Positions 33,349 to 43,866 of a stretch of 64,000 nucleotides of DNA are shown here, one piece after another. How positions within the stretch are numbered: the first letter of the stretch is position 1; each line of letters begins with the position of its first letter. The notes under the pieces were generated by a model. The model saw nothing but the letters and a program-made list of their open reading frames with translations. It did no database searches and was not told the origin of the DNA. Both the position numbers and the translations under genes were made by a program. Source of the stretch: Posidonia oceanica (lineage: Eukaryota; Streptophyta; Magnoliopsida; Alismatales; Posidoniaceae); the NCBI GenBank assembly GCA_037176725.1, contig JAZBRS010000049.1, positions 13,596,001 to 13,660,000 of the forward strand. The letters run 5' to 3'.

Positions 33349-36300
33349 TGTAGTAATCTTGAATTCTGGTCGTCCATGCACGATGCCAAAAGCTCGCGTG
33401 CACCGATCCAAATAGGCTCACTATATGCAGTAGGATCTGAGGGAAGAAACTTGACTCAGAAACGCTAGCAAAAGAAGAAAAAAAGAAATGATAAGACAAA
33501 TCGAAGTCGCCACTAGGTCTATTAAATTGGGAGACAGGGAAAATCGAGGGTAATGCATGAAAAGACATGCAAAATCGGATGCAAAGAGGGGGCAAAGGGA
33601 TGCGATGCAACACAATGCGATGCTATGCTATGCTATGACTCGGGCCTAGGATGAAGGAAAGGTCGATGCGGGCCAAGAGAAAGGGCAAGGACTTCTGTTA
33701 CGCACGGGGAAGGTGTTAGGCACCCCCGATACGTCCGAGAGTTGGTCTTTCTTAGGCAATCTTGCTCGCTAATTCAGGGAAATGCTAGCCTAATGCCTAA
33801 ATGCAATGAATGTCTACCTGCTATGCATGGGAAGTAAACGTGCTATCTATGTGCTCAGTAGCGCTGCTAGTGTTCCGAACTGGGCGAACCTTGGTTCGTG
33901 AGAATTCCTAGGCAGTAAGCATCATAGTCCTAATGTAGATGCAGGCGATAAAGCAAAACAGCGGGGAAAAACTAGGCAATGCAATGACATGCAAAAGATA
34001 AACCAAAGCAGGTGCGGAAATCGGTGCGAAAGCACGGAAAACGAGGCAAAAGCGCGAAAACAATGCAAAGGCACGAAAAATGATGCAAAGGCACGGTGTG
34101 AAACCAAAACAGGGGTTAGGCAGCATGCATGGGGGTAGTAGTACGCATAAGAAGCCATAAAACACGGAAAACGGCGAACGAAATCAAGTCAGCGTTTTAA
34201 AATCAAATTCAGCCTACTGCAAGCGTTGGACGCTGGCAACACCGGCGTCCAACGTTGGACGCTGGCATTGCTGGCGTCCAACACCTGTTGGAGGTAGACA
34301 GCATGCAACTTTTGAAAAAGGATGCATTCTAGCTATATGAATGCAATGCAGATGCAGAAATGCAGCAAAATGGGTGCATGACATGCAGGGCTAACAGGAC
34401 AGCAAACCAGAAGTAGATTCAGAGCAAGGGGCAAGCTAAAATTAGCAATTGAAACAAGTAGGGTGTTGGACGCCCGTTGGCATGGCGTCCAATGTTAGAC
34501 GACAGAGTGACAGGCGTCCAACACAGGCCAGAAGAACAGCAAGGCAAAAAGCGTACAGATGACAAATAAAATACTGGAGCATGCATTTGGGCTACTGTAG
34601 ACAAGCATAGACTAAGCATGCAAGAATAGGATATGAAAGAAACCAAGAAACCCACCATCTGCAACATGTGACAGGCATGAAGCTCAACCAGAGCGTTGGA
34701 CGCGAGCTGAACCAGCGTCCAATGTTGGACGTCAGGAACAGTAGCGTACAACGCATTGGGAGGCACAAACACACAAGAACTTGCATAGAAATCAGCATAT
34801 GAACTAAGGAAGTTGAGGAGCAGATGCTATGAAGGCTAAGCAAGCATATGAACACAGGAATCATGCAAACATGCATATCAGAGCAACATGCAAACATCTA
34901 AAAGCAGAGCAGAAGAACAGGAACATTAGACGCTAGTGACAGTAGCGTCCAACGTAGGACGCTGAAGTCCCCGGCATCCAACGCCTATAGAATGCAAACT
35001 CACCTGCACAAGGGGGAGCTCAGCTCTAAACCCCATTTAACATTCATGCAAACTACTGATGACATGCCAGAGTAAGGAAAAGCATTCATGGCAAGCATAT
35101 AATTTATGAGAAGCAAGAAGGAAAGAGCATGCATAGAAATAAAGGACAAAAACTTACAAAAAGTAGCATGCAACTTGAAAGGACATTAGCAAGCCTAAGC
35201 ATGGTTGCCATAGGGGCCAGGCATCACTAAGCATACACGGATCATGCATAGATATCAAAAAGGGGCAAGGTACAAGCATGGCAGCAAATATGAACTAGCA
35301 GGCATGTTGGACGCTGGATGAACCAGCATCCAACGTTGGACGTGGCTCACCCAGGCGTCCAATGCAGGTAGATTGCAGACAGAACTAAAGCATGCAAAAA
35401 AGATTTAGGCATGGATCCAAACAAAGAAGTAGGCATGGCATAGCATTTGAAAACAAGTGAAGAAGGCATGCAGCATGGATTCACAAAAGCAAGCAACAGC
35501 AAAGCATGACAAACTTTAAAGCAAGAGCAAGGCAAGCAAGGCAGGGTGTTGGACGCTGGCTACTACTGCGTCCAACGTTGGACGCACCGGCCTGGGTGTC
35601 CAACACCCTAAAGATCCTCCTGGCCAAGAATCGCGACCAAAACGATCCAAAGCTGGAACCTAAGGATCCAGGAAGCAAGAGGGGGTCAAGACAAACACGC
35701 CGGTGTGTTCGGAGCTAGAAATGGATGGCCAGATCAGGCCACCCACCTCCCCCACTCACTGCCAGAGGTCGAGCCAATTCCAGCCAACCAAGGCGGCGTG
35801 CAGGTGTATTAACTATCCTAGCATGTTACTACGTGAGTGCACTAGCTAAGGGAAGCAAGAACCTACCTGTGTGCGGCCTGGAACGACGTGTCGAGCTCGC
35901 AGCCGGCGCTACGGAAGTTGGCAGCAGAGCTGACTCCAACGAGCTTGCTTGGCTGGCTGGGGGCACGAGAGAGGACAGCGACGGTTCGAGAAGGAAGGTG
36001 GATATTTGGTCTTTGCTCTGGAGGTGGCGAATTGGCGAGGGAATGGCTATGCTGGTCTGTGCGTGCTTGCAAAAGTGGCTGTTGGAGCTGGTTTTGTGTT
36101 GGGTTGCATGGGTTCTGCTGCAAAATGGCAACGATTGCAGAGGGATTGGCAGGCTTTGCAGAGCTGGCTAGGTGAGGGGAAGGCACGAGGGTGGCAGGAG
36201 GGGGAGGGGGCGTGGGCATGCCAGAGGGCAGTGCCGGAGATGCTGGTGGTAGAGAAACCAGCGACAGATGGCAGTGAGAGAGGAGAGAGCGGGAAATGGG

Positions 36301-36756
36301 CTGGGGAAGAAAAGATGGCTAGTAAGTGAAGTAACTCGGCCTTGGAAGGTAGTGGATGGCTTGGAGTGCAAGAGGGGATGGGTAGTAAGTGTGGAGGGGC
36401 GGTGGAGTGGACAGGAGGTGAGCCAAAGGAGGCAGAGCAGCCGCTGCTGCAACTGAGTCGTTGGACGCTAGAGTAGAAGGCGTCCAACGTTGGACGCTAG
36501 CACAGGGCACGTCCAACGTTGGACGCTGCCTATTCTAGCGTACAACAAACCCAGGATGCAAAAGGCTGAAATGGGCTTGGGCTTGGGCTTAGAAAGGTTT
36601 AAAAATATGCAAAAAGGCTTGGGCTAAGGCTTTGGGGTTTAGGAAGGGTTTTAGGTTTAGAAATGGGTTAGTCTGAAAAAGAGTGCCATCCCAGAGTCCA
36701 AGCAAACCTGCAGGAGAAATTGCCAACTTCCAGGTGGTCAGAATGGGGTGTCTACA
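33349..36756 (-). mobile_element. Solo LTR F (3408 bp) in the leader of element C
   Basis: On the minus strand it starts TGTAGACACCCCATTCTGAC at 36756 and ends ..AGATTACTACA at 33349. No primer site or polypurine tract lies next to either end, and leader sequence of C continues on both sides, so this is a single LTR left by recombination. It shares the block 33686-33748 and the GAAGTCGCCACTAGG word (33504) with the other LTRs, and has a donor-like CACAG/GTAGGT at 35866. It carries seven palindromic units (34222-36547). GC-rich ORFs at 35725-36330 have no homology. Confidence 0.85.
34222..36547. repeat. Seven double-hairpin units based on GCGTCCAAC / GTTGGACGC
   Basis: Each unit of about 62 bp is GTTGGACGC, loop, GCGTCCAAC, directly followed by GTTGGACGC, loop, GCGTCCAAC, so two adjacent hairpins with a palindromic centre (CGTCCAACGTTGGACG). 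Units start near 34222, 34462, 34691, 34922, 35304, 35546 and 36458. Spacing of the first four is 240, 229 and 231 bp. Stems are conserved, sometimes with matching or single changes; loops and intervening sequence are not. Confidence 0.85.
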
Positions 36757-36761
36757 CTGAT
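36757..36761. repeat. Target-site duplication of solo LTR F, right copy (CTGAT)
   Basis: Partner of CTGAC at 33344-33348. Confidence 0.65.
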
Positions 36762-36964
36762 TGATAGGCGACTACAGGGAAAACACTCTGGTGTGCCTTG
36801 TTTGCAGGGATCCGATCATTTCTAGTAACAGGTTGAAGAAATGCCAGAACAGCAACTGTTTATTTTTTTACTTTCATTTAATCGAGTCTGTGTTAAGTGG
36901 TGTTAATAGAGTCTGTAATTTTATTTTCCAAGTATTTTGTAATAGCTTAAAGAACAGTCTTGCA

Positions 36965-39290
36965 ATGGAGCGCATTGGTCTATCTTCTGCCTCTACTTCC
37001 ATGGCGCAAACAAGCACGGGTCAAAATGAGTTCTTATTCAAAACTCCCAATTCACGGGCAGAAGAGTCGAAAACTCCCAGTTTCTCACAAGCAATGAGTC
37101 AGCGAAAATTCCCACATGCCTCCATCCCTTTCGACTACACTACTGGACCAAAATTCAGCAAGAGCTTATCATATGAAGAAGATGTTGAGGAAGGAAGGGA
37201 GATAAATCGCTCTCTGTCATGGAGCACCCCACCTGAGCTCACGCATCCCGAGGTGACCTCCCAAGTTGTACCTCCCACATCGACTGCTTCCTATCCAGCT
37301 GAAGAAGAAACTGATGAGGTCCGTCAATTCTTGGCATGGCAACACCCTTCGTATAAAAACCCGTAAACTTCAACCGTCCAAGGATCCTATTTCCCAAACT
37401 ACCACCACGGCCCATTTTCCACGCCAACCTACACCCATGACATGCCACCAAACCCCACTGTAAACTTCCCTAACCAAAGCCCATTCGCACAATACCACAC
37501 AATGCCCACTTACCCTTCCATCCACCAAACCCTACCATACACGACCAACTATTTCCCACAATATCTCGGAACATCGCACCCACCACAATCTCTCACCAAC
37601 ATACAATGCTGCCATACTCCACCCCAATCCTTACTCTTCCCTCCACCACATAACCTACTGTCACCACAATTTCACTAAACATACGGACACCCAAACTAGG
37701 GGCAACACACCGCGCCAGGACTGGACCTTAAAAGAATGATTGCTGAAGCATTGGCAGAGGTAGGAGTCACGTCAAAAGCCCCAGTAGGCTATGATACCTC
37801 CAAACTTCCTCACTTTATCCTTCCACTAGGGTTTAAAATGCCAAAGATGAGGAGGTACAAGGAAACAGAGGATCCCAGAAATCAACTTGCTGCCTTCACT
37901 ATGGATATTCTGCCCTACCGTTACAACCAAGGGCTCATTGTGTATCTTTCTTCAAAACGCTTAAGGGAGAGGCACTAAAATGGTTCGACACCCTCACTAC
38001 CTATGACCTCCAAGACTTTAGGACATTTGAAGAAAAGGTTCTGAATCAGTACAGTCATCGGATACCACACAAACCCACTGTAGGCGACCTCACTGCTGAG
38101 AGGATGAGGGCCAACGAAGATTTTGTCACCTTCGCAAGCAGGTGGAGAGATATGGCTGCTCAGTCAGAATGTTATATACTTGAGGGTCAAGTCGTGGAAA
38201 TCATACCTAGAAACACCACAAGGGGACTCAGAGCTGGTCTACTAGTGGGAGACTTTCATACCTACTCTCAGTTATATGAGCGGGCTGCAAAGGTCATGCG
38301 CAACAGGGAAGAGTTGCCATTTCTAGAGCTTGAGGGGAAAAATCGAAAAAAGACTGCAGGGCATACAGTGGAAGGTGTCACGGGAAACATGGCACAACTA
38401 TCCACACAGCAAAACCAGAGGGGATGGAAAGGCCAGCAGTTTCAGCTGCCTTAGTTCCAACAAGTAGAATCACAGCGGCAGCCACCTCAACAGTTCCAGT
38501 CCCAACATCCAAACTTTCCCATGAATGCCCAACAAGGGCAGACAAGTAATCAATATAGAGGACCACCACAGGGGCAGAGGAGTTACAACAATGTTCCTCC
38601 ACCACAAGCATACAAGGGGCCAAGAAGGCAAAGTTATCCGCCACTTCTTGAAGCAATCCCAGATGTGTTCAGATTGTTGGTCGAAAGTGGGGACTTGCAG
38701 CTTCCGATTCCAAAGCCAAATGCTCCCAACACGAACATGTCCAAATACTATGCATATCATCAGAAGAATGGACATACCCTTGAGGAATGTTTTGTATTAA
38801 AAGGCAGAATATATGATTTGAATGACAAGGGAGAGATAATGTGGCCAGCCCTCAGGGACAGACTAAAAGAAGTCCGGGCAGAAGAACACAAGCTGCAGAT
38901 ACATCAGAACCCCATGCCTAATCATCCAGTGGCACATCTAGAAGCAAGGGGCAGTTCATCCGAGTTAGTAACCATCCAACATCTAGAAGTAGACCAGGAG
39001 CAAGTCCCTTCGGTTGAAGAAAGCAATGAACCATATACTCCAGAGGTATGCTCTGAACAAGGGTCCACCGAGTGGGAGTTCCGGATGGAAGATGAAGAGA
39101 CACAGGATGAAGAAGATGCTGCAAATGACCTTGCACTCCTCAAGCACTTCAACTTCTTCCTAGGAGAGGTACAACAGCAGGAGCCTGACAATGAGGCAGA
39201 CCCCTTTGTACTGTCTCAGGAAATCATTGCAGGATTTGAGCAAAGGAACATAATCTTTAGGGACTTGGAATACCCACTCCAGAAGAACGC
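36965..39290 (+). pseudogene. gag of element C
   Basis: Starts at ATG 36965 (MERIGLSSAST). A Pro/Ser-rich N-terminal region leads to the core: PKMRRYKETEDPRNQL, EALKWFDTL and DFVTFASRWRDMAAQ, parallel to KYNGRG, ALKWFTSL and YVGRWHALASQ in B. A zinc-finger-like KYYAYHQKNGHTLEECF lies at about 38750; its first Cys is Tyr. In-frame stops are TAA 37364, TAA 37676, TAG 37697 and TAG 38452, each explained by one C-to-T change in a Gln codon. A frameshift lies near 37945, where the frame leaves FKTLKGEALKWF. The C-terminal half (38521-39290) is acidic. Confidence 0.82.
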
Positions 39291-39854
39291 ATGCGTCCCC
39301 TATTTGTCACCGTGGACATCAATGGCTACCTACTTCCCGGCACACTTGTAGACACCAGGGTCAGTTGGAGTGCTTGTTCATTAACCACTCTTGACTATCT
39401 GGATATCAGGGAAGAAGAAATTACCAGGCAAAGTGTTCTCTGCAATGGTTATGGTAACAGCCGAATAGAAGCATTGAGGGATGTTCAGTTTGAGATTACC
39501 ATTGGCCCTCTCACCAGTATTACCGGCGTTGTTGTGATGGAGCATGATTTAGCAGAACCATTAATTCTGGGAAGATCCTGGCTAGCAGAGATTTGTGCCA
39601 TTGCATCCCCAACACATCAGCTCATCAAATTTAAGTTCCAAGGGGAAGTAATCACTATCGAAGCTGATGGCGAGACTGACTTAGCAATGATCTGGATGCC
39701 ATATCCCAACAAGTTTGAAATGGAAGGACCACCGCCAAATACAAGTGGCACATGGCTGGTAGGCGGCTGGATTGACAACTGGGACAATGAAGCTCCTAGT
39801 TTCCAGGGATTCCAGCATCTCACAAGTAGTCATGCCACCCAGGGATATGCTTAG
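39291..39854 (+). pseudogene. Extra retropepsin-like domain of element C
   Basis: Residues GTLVDTRVSWSACSLTTLDYL are followed by EPLILGRSWLAEICAIASP and HQLIKFKFQGEVI. The layout is that of the protease domain at 40330-40740 (GVLVDTEASLNVCSLDTL, YRLILGR-WIEEITAV, HQCMKFPHQGKII), which is the one in the expected position. This copy reads Asp-Thr-Arg instead of Asp-Thr/Ser-Gly, so it is probably inactive. It overlaps the gag frame in another frame. Element B has only one protease. Confidence 0.65.
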
Positions 39855-39911
39855 ATTTAAAGACATGCCCAGCCAAACTCACTCCCACTGCCTGTAAATT
39901 AGGGGCAATCT

Positions 39912-40800
39912 TTGCTCAGAAGGCCAACATCACTACTCAAACCTGCTTCAGCTAGAGGAGGGCACCATCAAGCTCAACAACCCTCTATCACCAGAACGGG
40001 GCGAATTTCTAATCAGGTTGTGCTGCCTCCACCCAATGTTGAGCGAGCCGTGTCTCCACCTCGTCAAGAATTTAATATTCCCAGAAAAATAGAAGGTGAG
40101 TTTGACGTCTTGGAGCAGCTCAGGAAAACACAAGCAAAGATCTCGATCTATGAGTTGATCAAAGCCTCGAAAAAGCACCGGGACATTCTAATGGAGGTGT
40201 TGAAGAAGGCTCAAGTACTAGAAGATATGCCTGCAGAAACTCTAGCGGCCGTTGCAACAGTAGTGTTTATAGAGCCCACATTATTTTTCACTGATTCTGA
40301 ATTGGCTCCTCTTGAATGGAGGACTTTGCCTCTAAGTGTTACCATTGTGATAAATGATCACAAACTCTATGGTGTATTGGTAGATACAGAGGCAAGCCTG
40401 AATGTATGTTCTCTAGATACCTTACGTTTAAACAGACTTACAAAATCTCAACTGTGCCTAGTAGCTCTAACAGTGTCAGGGTACGATAATAATAAAAAAA
40501 TGGCTCAAGGAAAAATCATTATCAGAGTCATCATTGGCCCTCTCCAAACAAATACAGAATTGATAATAGTCGATGCATCAATTTCCTATCGACTCATTCT
40601 AGGGCGCTAGTGGATTGAAGAAATCACGGCGGTCACCTCCCCGCGCCATCAATGCATGAAGTTCCCTCACCAAGGGAAGATAATTAAAGTACTGGGAGAT
40701 GAACCAACGGAGGCAGAGGCACACTTAGTGATAGTCCCAACAACTATACTGGCTCCATCAGTCAGGGACTTTGCAGCTGAGGCCGTGAATAATGTAAAGT
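39912..40800 (+). pseudogene. Aspartic protease of element C
   Basis: A helical stretch SIYELIKASKKHRDILMEVL precedes the domain, matching IWDLIHTSVEHREAFL of B. The active-site region is GVLVDTEASLNVCSL, Asp-Thr-Glu in place of the usual Asp-Thr/Asn-Gly (Gly to Glu is one G-to-A change). LILGR follows, with TAG at 40608-40610, then WIEEITAV and IKVLGDEPTEAE in the same frame. It cleaves the polyprotein in an intact element. Confidence 0.75.
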
Positions 40801-40853
40801 AGATCTTCACTCCTTGGAGTATAGATTTGAATTAGTACCATTTCCCAGACCAC

Positions 40854-41420
40854 ATGAAAAGACCATGGGAAATCCTTCTCAAAATAAGGTACACCCCTGG
40901 GAAGGGACTAGGTCGTCAAGAACAGGGGATGACAGATGCGCTCGGAACACCTAAGGAGCGTAATGGTACAGGATTAGGGTATCTCAGGTATTCAATGAAA
41001 GATGTGGGCAAACCCTTGGCATGGTCGTTATCGAACCACTTCATATCAGTCGGACTGCAGATACAGGACAAGTCAGATGCAGAAGAAGTTCCCGACATCT
41101 CAACAGACCTAAAGGCAGTAGCACTAACTTCTTCCTCCCGCTCAGAAGAAGTTTTTGACACCATCATTCTTGACATCCCAGCAAGTCCAAAGGCAGTAGC
41201 ACCAACCTCTTCCTCCTGTTCAAAAGAGATTCCCGGCGTCATCCTTTCCTCTTCTCCAAAGATTCCCCTACCTCCGGACATCTCAGCAACCACTTCCTCT
41301 GAAACTTCCTCCAAGGACACTGAAACAGAGGACGCTGATTCTCTCTATGACCTCACTAGCCTTTTCAGCAATCTACGGCCTTGCCCCTTTGAGCAAGAAG
41401 GGGCCGACGCCACCGACTAG
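40854..41420 (+). pseudogene. G-patch and acidic tail of element C
   Basis: A G-patch lies near the start: ILLKIRYTPGKGLGRQEQG and NGTGLGYL. A low-complexity Ser/Asp/Glu tail with two imperfect repeats follows (SSRSEEVFDTI, SSCSKEIPGVI). G-patches next to retroelement proteases bind RNA and occur in B at the same place. The open stretch ends at TAG 41418-41420, ten bases before a perfect splice donor. Confidence 0.65.
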
Positions 41421-41429
41421 TGCCTGATG

Positions 41430-41658
41430 GTGAGTCGCCTCCACCGCGGAGGCAAACCTAGGGGCAATCTCCCTAACCTTGTAAATAATTTCTTTCCTGC
41501 TTTTAATTCTTGCATTTTATTTTTGCACAATTTACTTTCTGGTAATTTATTTTCTAGTTTAGCTAATGATGGGGAATGTAGTCGAGGGCATGACAGGGAT
41601 GGCCTGACCGCCACCGTGTCCTCACAATGAGTATCTAATCGTTCTGCTAAGCGTGCAG
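41430..41658 (+). other. Candidate intron between protease and reverse transcriptase of C
   Basis: Donor GATG/GTGAGT at 41430, T-rich interior (41480-41570) and acceptor GCGTGCAG at 41658, after which the frame leading into reverse transcriptase is open (SKQEGASHLDGQG). A spliced intron at this point is established for Ogre elements. As it stands the phases do not match (exon 1 ends in phase 0, exon 2 needs two more bases), so an indel or another acceptor is required. Confidence 0.45.
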
Positions 41659-41659
41659 G

Positions 41660-42922
41660 TCAAAACAGGAAGGAGCTAGTCACCTAGACGGTCAGGGTAT
41701 GTCATTGTACCATAGCATTACCGCAGGAGCTAGCCACGTCGCATGCCATCTTCCTGGTCGAAGAAGTGTCAACACAACTGGCAAAAACACTGAGAACTAT
41801 GAAGTCTATGAACTGGTGGATACAGAAGAAGACCCAGATGAAGAAGAATCGGTAGACCCTGCCATCTTTGAAGAAATGATGAAGAAATATGATGAGCAGA
41901 CCAAGGCTACCACTGAAGAAACTGAAGAAATCAATCTAGGGACTGAAGAGGATCCAAGACCAGTTTGGATAAGCTCTGCCCTCGACTCGGATGAACGAAC
42001 CAGAATGACAAAGCTACTCAAGAAATATGCTAAGGTACTGGCTTTCTCCTATGGAGAAATGCCCAGGCTTGAATCACTGCTGGTGGAGCACAAGCTCCCT
42101 CTCAAGCCAAGGGCAAAGACAACGAAGTAGAAGCTCCGGCGTCTACGTCCAGACCTTGCCTTAAAAGTCAAAGAACAGATAGACAAATTGCATAAGGCAA
42201 AGTTTATCAGAGTTGTGGTGTATCCAGAGTGGATTGCCAACATAGTCCCAGTAATGAAAAAAGATGGCAAAGTGCACGTGTGCATTGATTACAGAAACCA
42301 CAATGAAGCATGCCCAAAAGATGACTTCCCTCTCCCACATATAGACATCCTCATAGACAACACTGCAGGCCATGAAATGCTTTCATTCATGGATGGCTTC
42401 TCCGGCTACAACCAGATCAAACTCGCAGAGGAAGATCAAGAGAAGACCTCATTTACCACTCCATGGGGAACTTATTGTTATGTAGTCATACCGTTCGGAC
42501 TAAAGAATGCTGCAGCCACCTATCAGAGGGCTATGATGGCAATCTTTCACGACATGATGCACGATTGCATGGAGTGCTATGTGGATGACTTGTTGGTGAA
42601 ATCGAAAACAAGTGAGGGACACTTTGAAGCACTGGAAAGAGTACTCAGGAGGGCAAACCAGTACAACCTCAAGATGAACCCCAAGAAGTGTGTCTTTGGG
42701 GTCACTGCCGGAAAGCTACTCGGCTTCATAGTGAGTAAAAGGAGCATAGAAGTGAATCTCACGAAAGCCAAAGCCATAACAGCCATACCGCCGCCAAAGG
42801 ACATTAAGGAGCTCAGAGGACTCATAGGGAGGCTACAGTTTATCCGCAGATTCATCTCTCAGCATGTGGAAAAATGCAGACCTTTCTATGAGCTTTTAAA
42901 AGGCAGTACAGAATTCATGTGA
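41660..42922 (+). pseudogene. Reverse transcriptase of element C
   Basis: An acidic N-terminal region (VDTEEDPDEEESVDPAIFEE) leads to VEHKLPLKPRAKTTK, TAG 42128-42130 (B reads Gln in VKQKLRR) and then the polymerase: YPEWIANIVPVMKKDGKVH, PKDDFPLPHIDILID, FMDGFSGYNQIKL, FGLKNAAATYQRAM, catalytic CYVDDLLVKSK, KCVFGVTAGKLLGFIVSKR and LRGLIGRLQFIRRFIS. It stops at TGA 42920-42922, where a Trp codon (TGG) is expected. Confidence 0.88.
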
Positions 42923-43420
42923 GATCATACCTATCAGAAGGCTTTTGATGATTTAAAGCTCTACCTCCTCAATCCTCCAGTATTGACTACTCCAGTCCCT
43001 GAGAGGCCATTATTACTTTACTTGGCCATCACTGATAACTCGGTAGGAGTCGTCTTAGCACAACACGATGAAACTGGGAGGAAGGAGAAAGCGGTTTATT
43101 GAGTACGAGAGGAAATACTCCCAGATCGAGAGACACTGCCTAGCCATAGTGTGGGCTTCACAAAAGCTCAGACACTACTTTCTAGCACACAAAGTCTGCT
43201 ACATAGCCAAGATGGACCCTATCAAGTACATGTTCGAGAAGCCTGCACTGTCCGGAAGGCTAGCACGATGGCAAATGCTCCTCACTGAATTTGACCTACA
43301 ATTCGTCACTCAGAAGGCAGTCAAGGGGCAGGCTATTGCAGATCAACATGCTAGACTACCTGTGTCAGAGTATCAGCCAGTTTCAACAGATTTTCCAGAT
43401 GATGAAATACTAGCAATCAG
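42923..43420 (+). pseudogene. Retroviral-type RNase H of element C
   Basis: YQKAFDDLKLYLLNPPVL, LLLYLAITDNSVGVVLAQ, then after GRKEKAVY the frame breaks at 43099 and resumes as IEYERKYSQIERHCLAIVWA. Compared with B (IYYLSKKFNECEARYSTIEK), about six or seven residues (YLSKKF) are missing, so roughly 19-20 bp are deleted next to a TTTAT word. It ends VTQKAVKGQAIADQHARLP; B has ADHLADLP. Confidence 0.8.
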
Positions 43421-43439
43421 TAGTGTCATGCCACTTGTA

Positions 43440-43866
43440 AGAGAATGGACTCTCCATTTCGATGGAGCACTTAACTCAGAGGGCATTGGGATAAGGGCAA
43501 CACTCCTCACTCCAGAAGGTGTTGTTCTCCTTGCAGCGGCCCAACTACTCTTCTCAGCAAGTAATAACATGGTAGAATATGAGGCACTCATCCTAGGGCT
43601 ACGAATAGCTCTCGATCTAGGGGCAAGAAGGTTAAAGGTAATTGGGGACTCACAGCTCGTCATCCGACAAGTCCTCAACAATTACAAGACCATCTCACCA
43701 AAACTGTAGGAATACCACAATTTAGCCCGAGCTTTATTGAAGAAATTTGACAGAGTAGTATATGTGCATACGCTCAGAAGCAACAACATCCTGGCCGATT
43801 CAATGGCTTTATTAGCGTCTTCGTTCCCTTTCAGCTCAGAGACAAATGAGAAATCCATCACGATGT
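43440..43866 (+). pseudogene. Archaeal-type RNase H of element C
   Basis: WTLHFDGALNSEGIG with the first catalytic Asp, SASNNMVEYEALILGLRIAL, VIGDSQLVIRQV with a further Asp, then after TAG 43707-43709 (CAG expected) EYHNLARALLKKF and NNILADSMALLASS with the last Asp. This is the Tat-branch hallmark, in the same position as in B. Confidence 0.83.
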
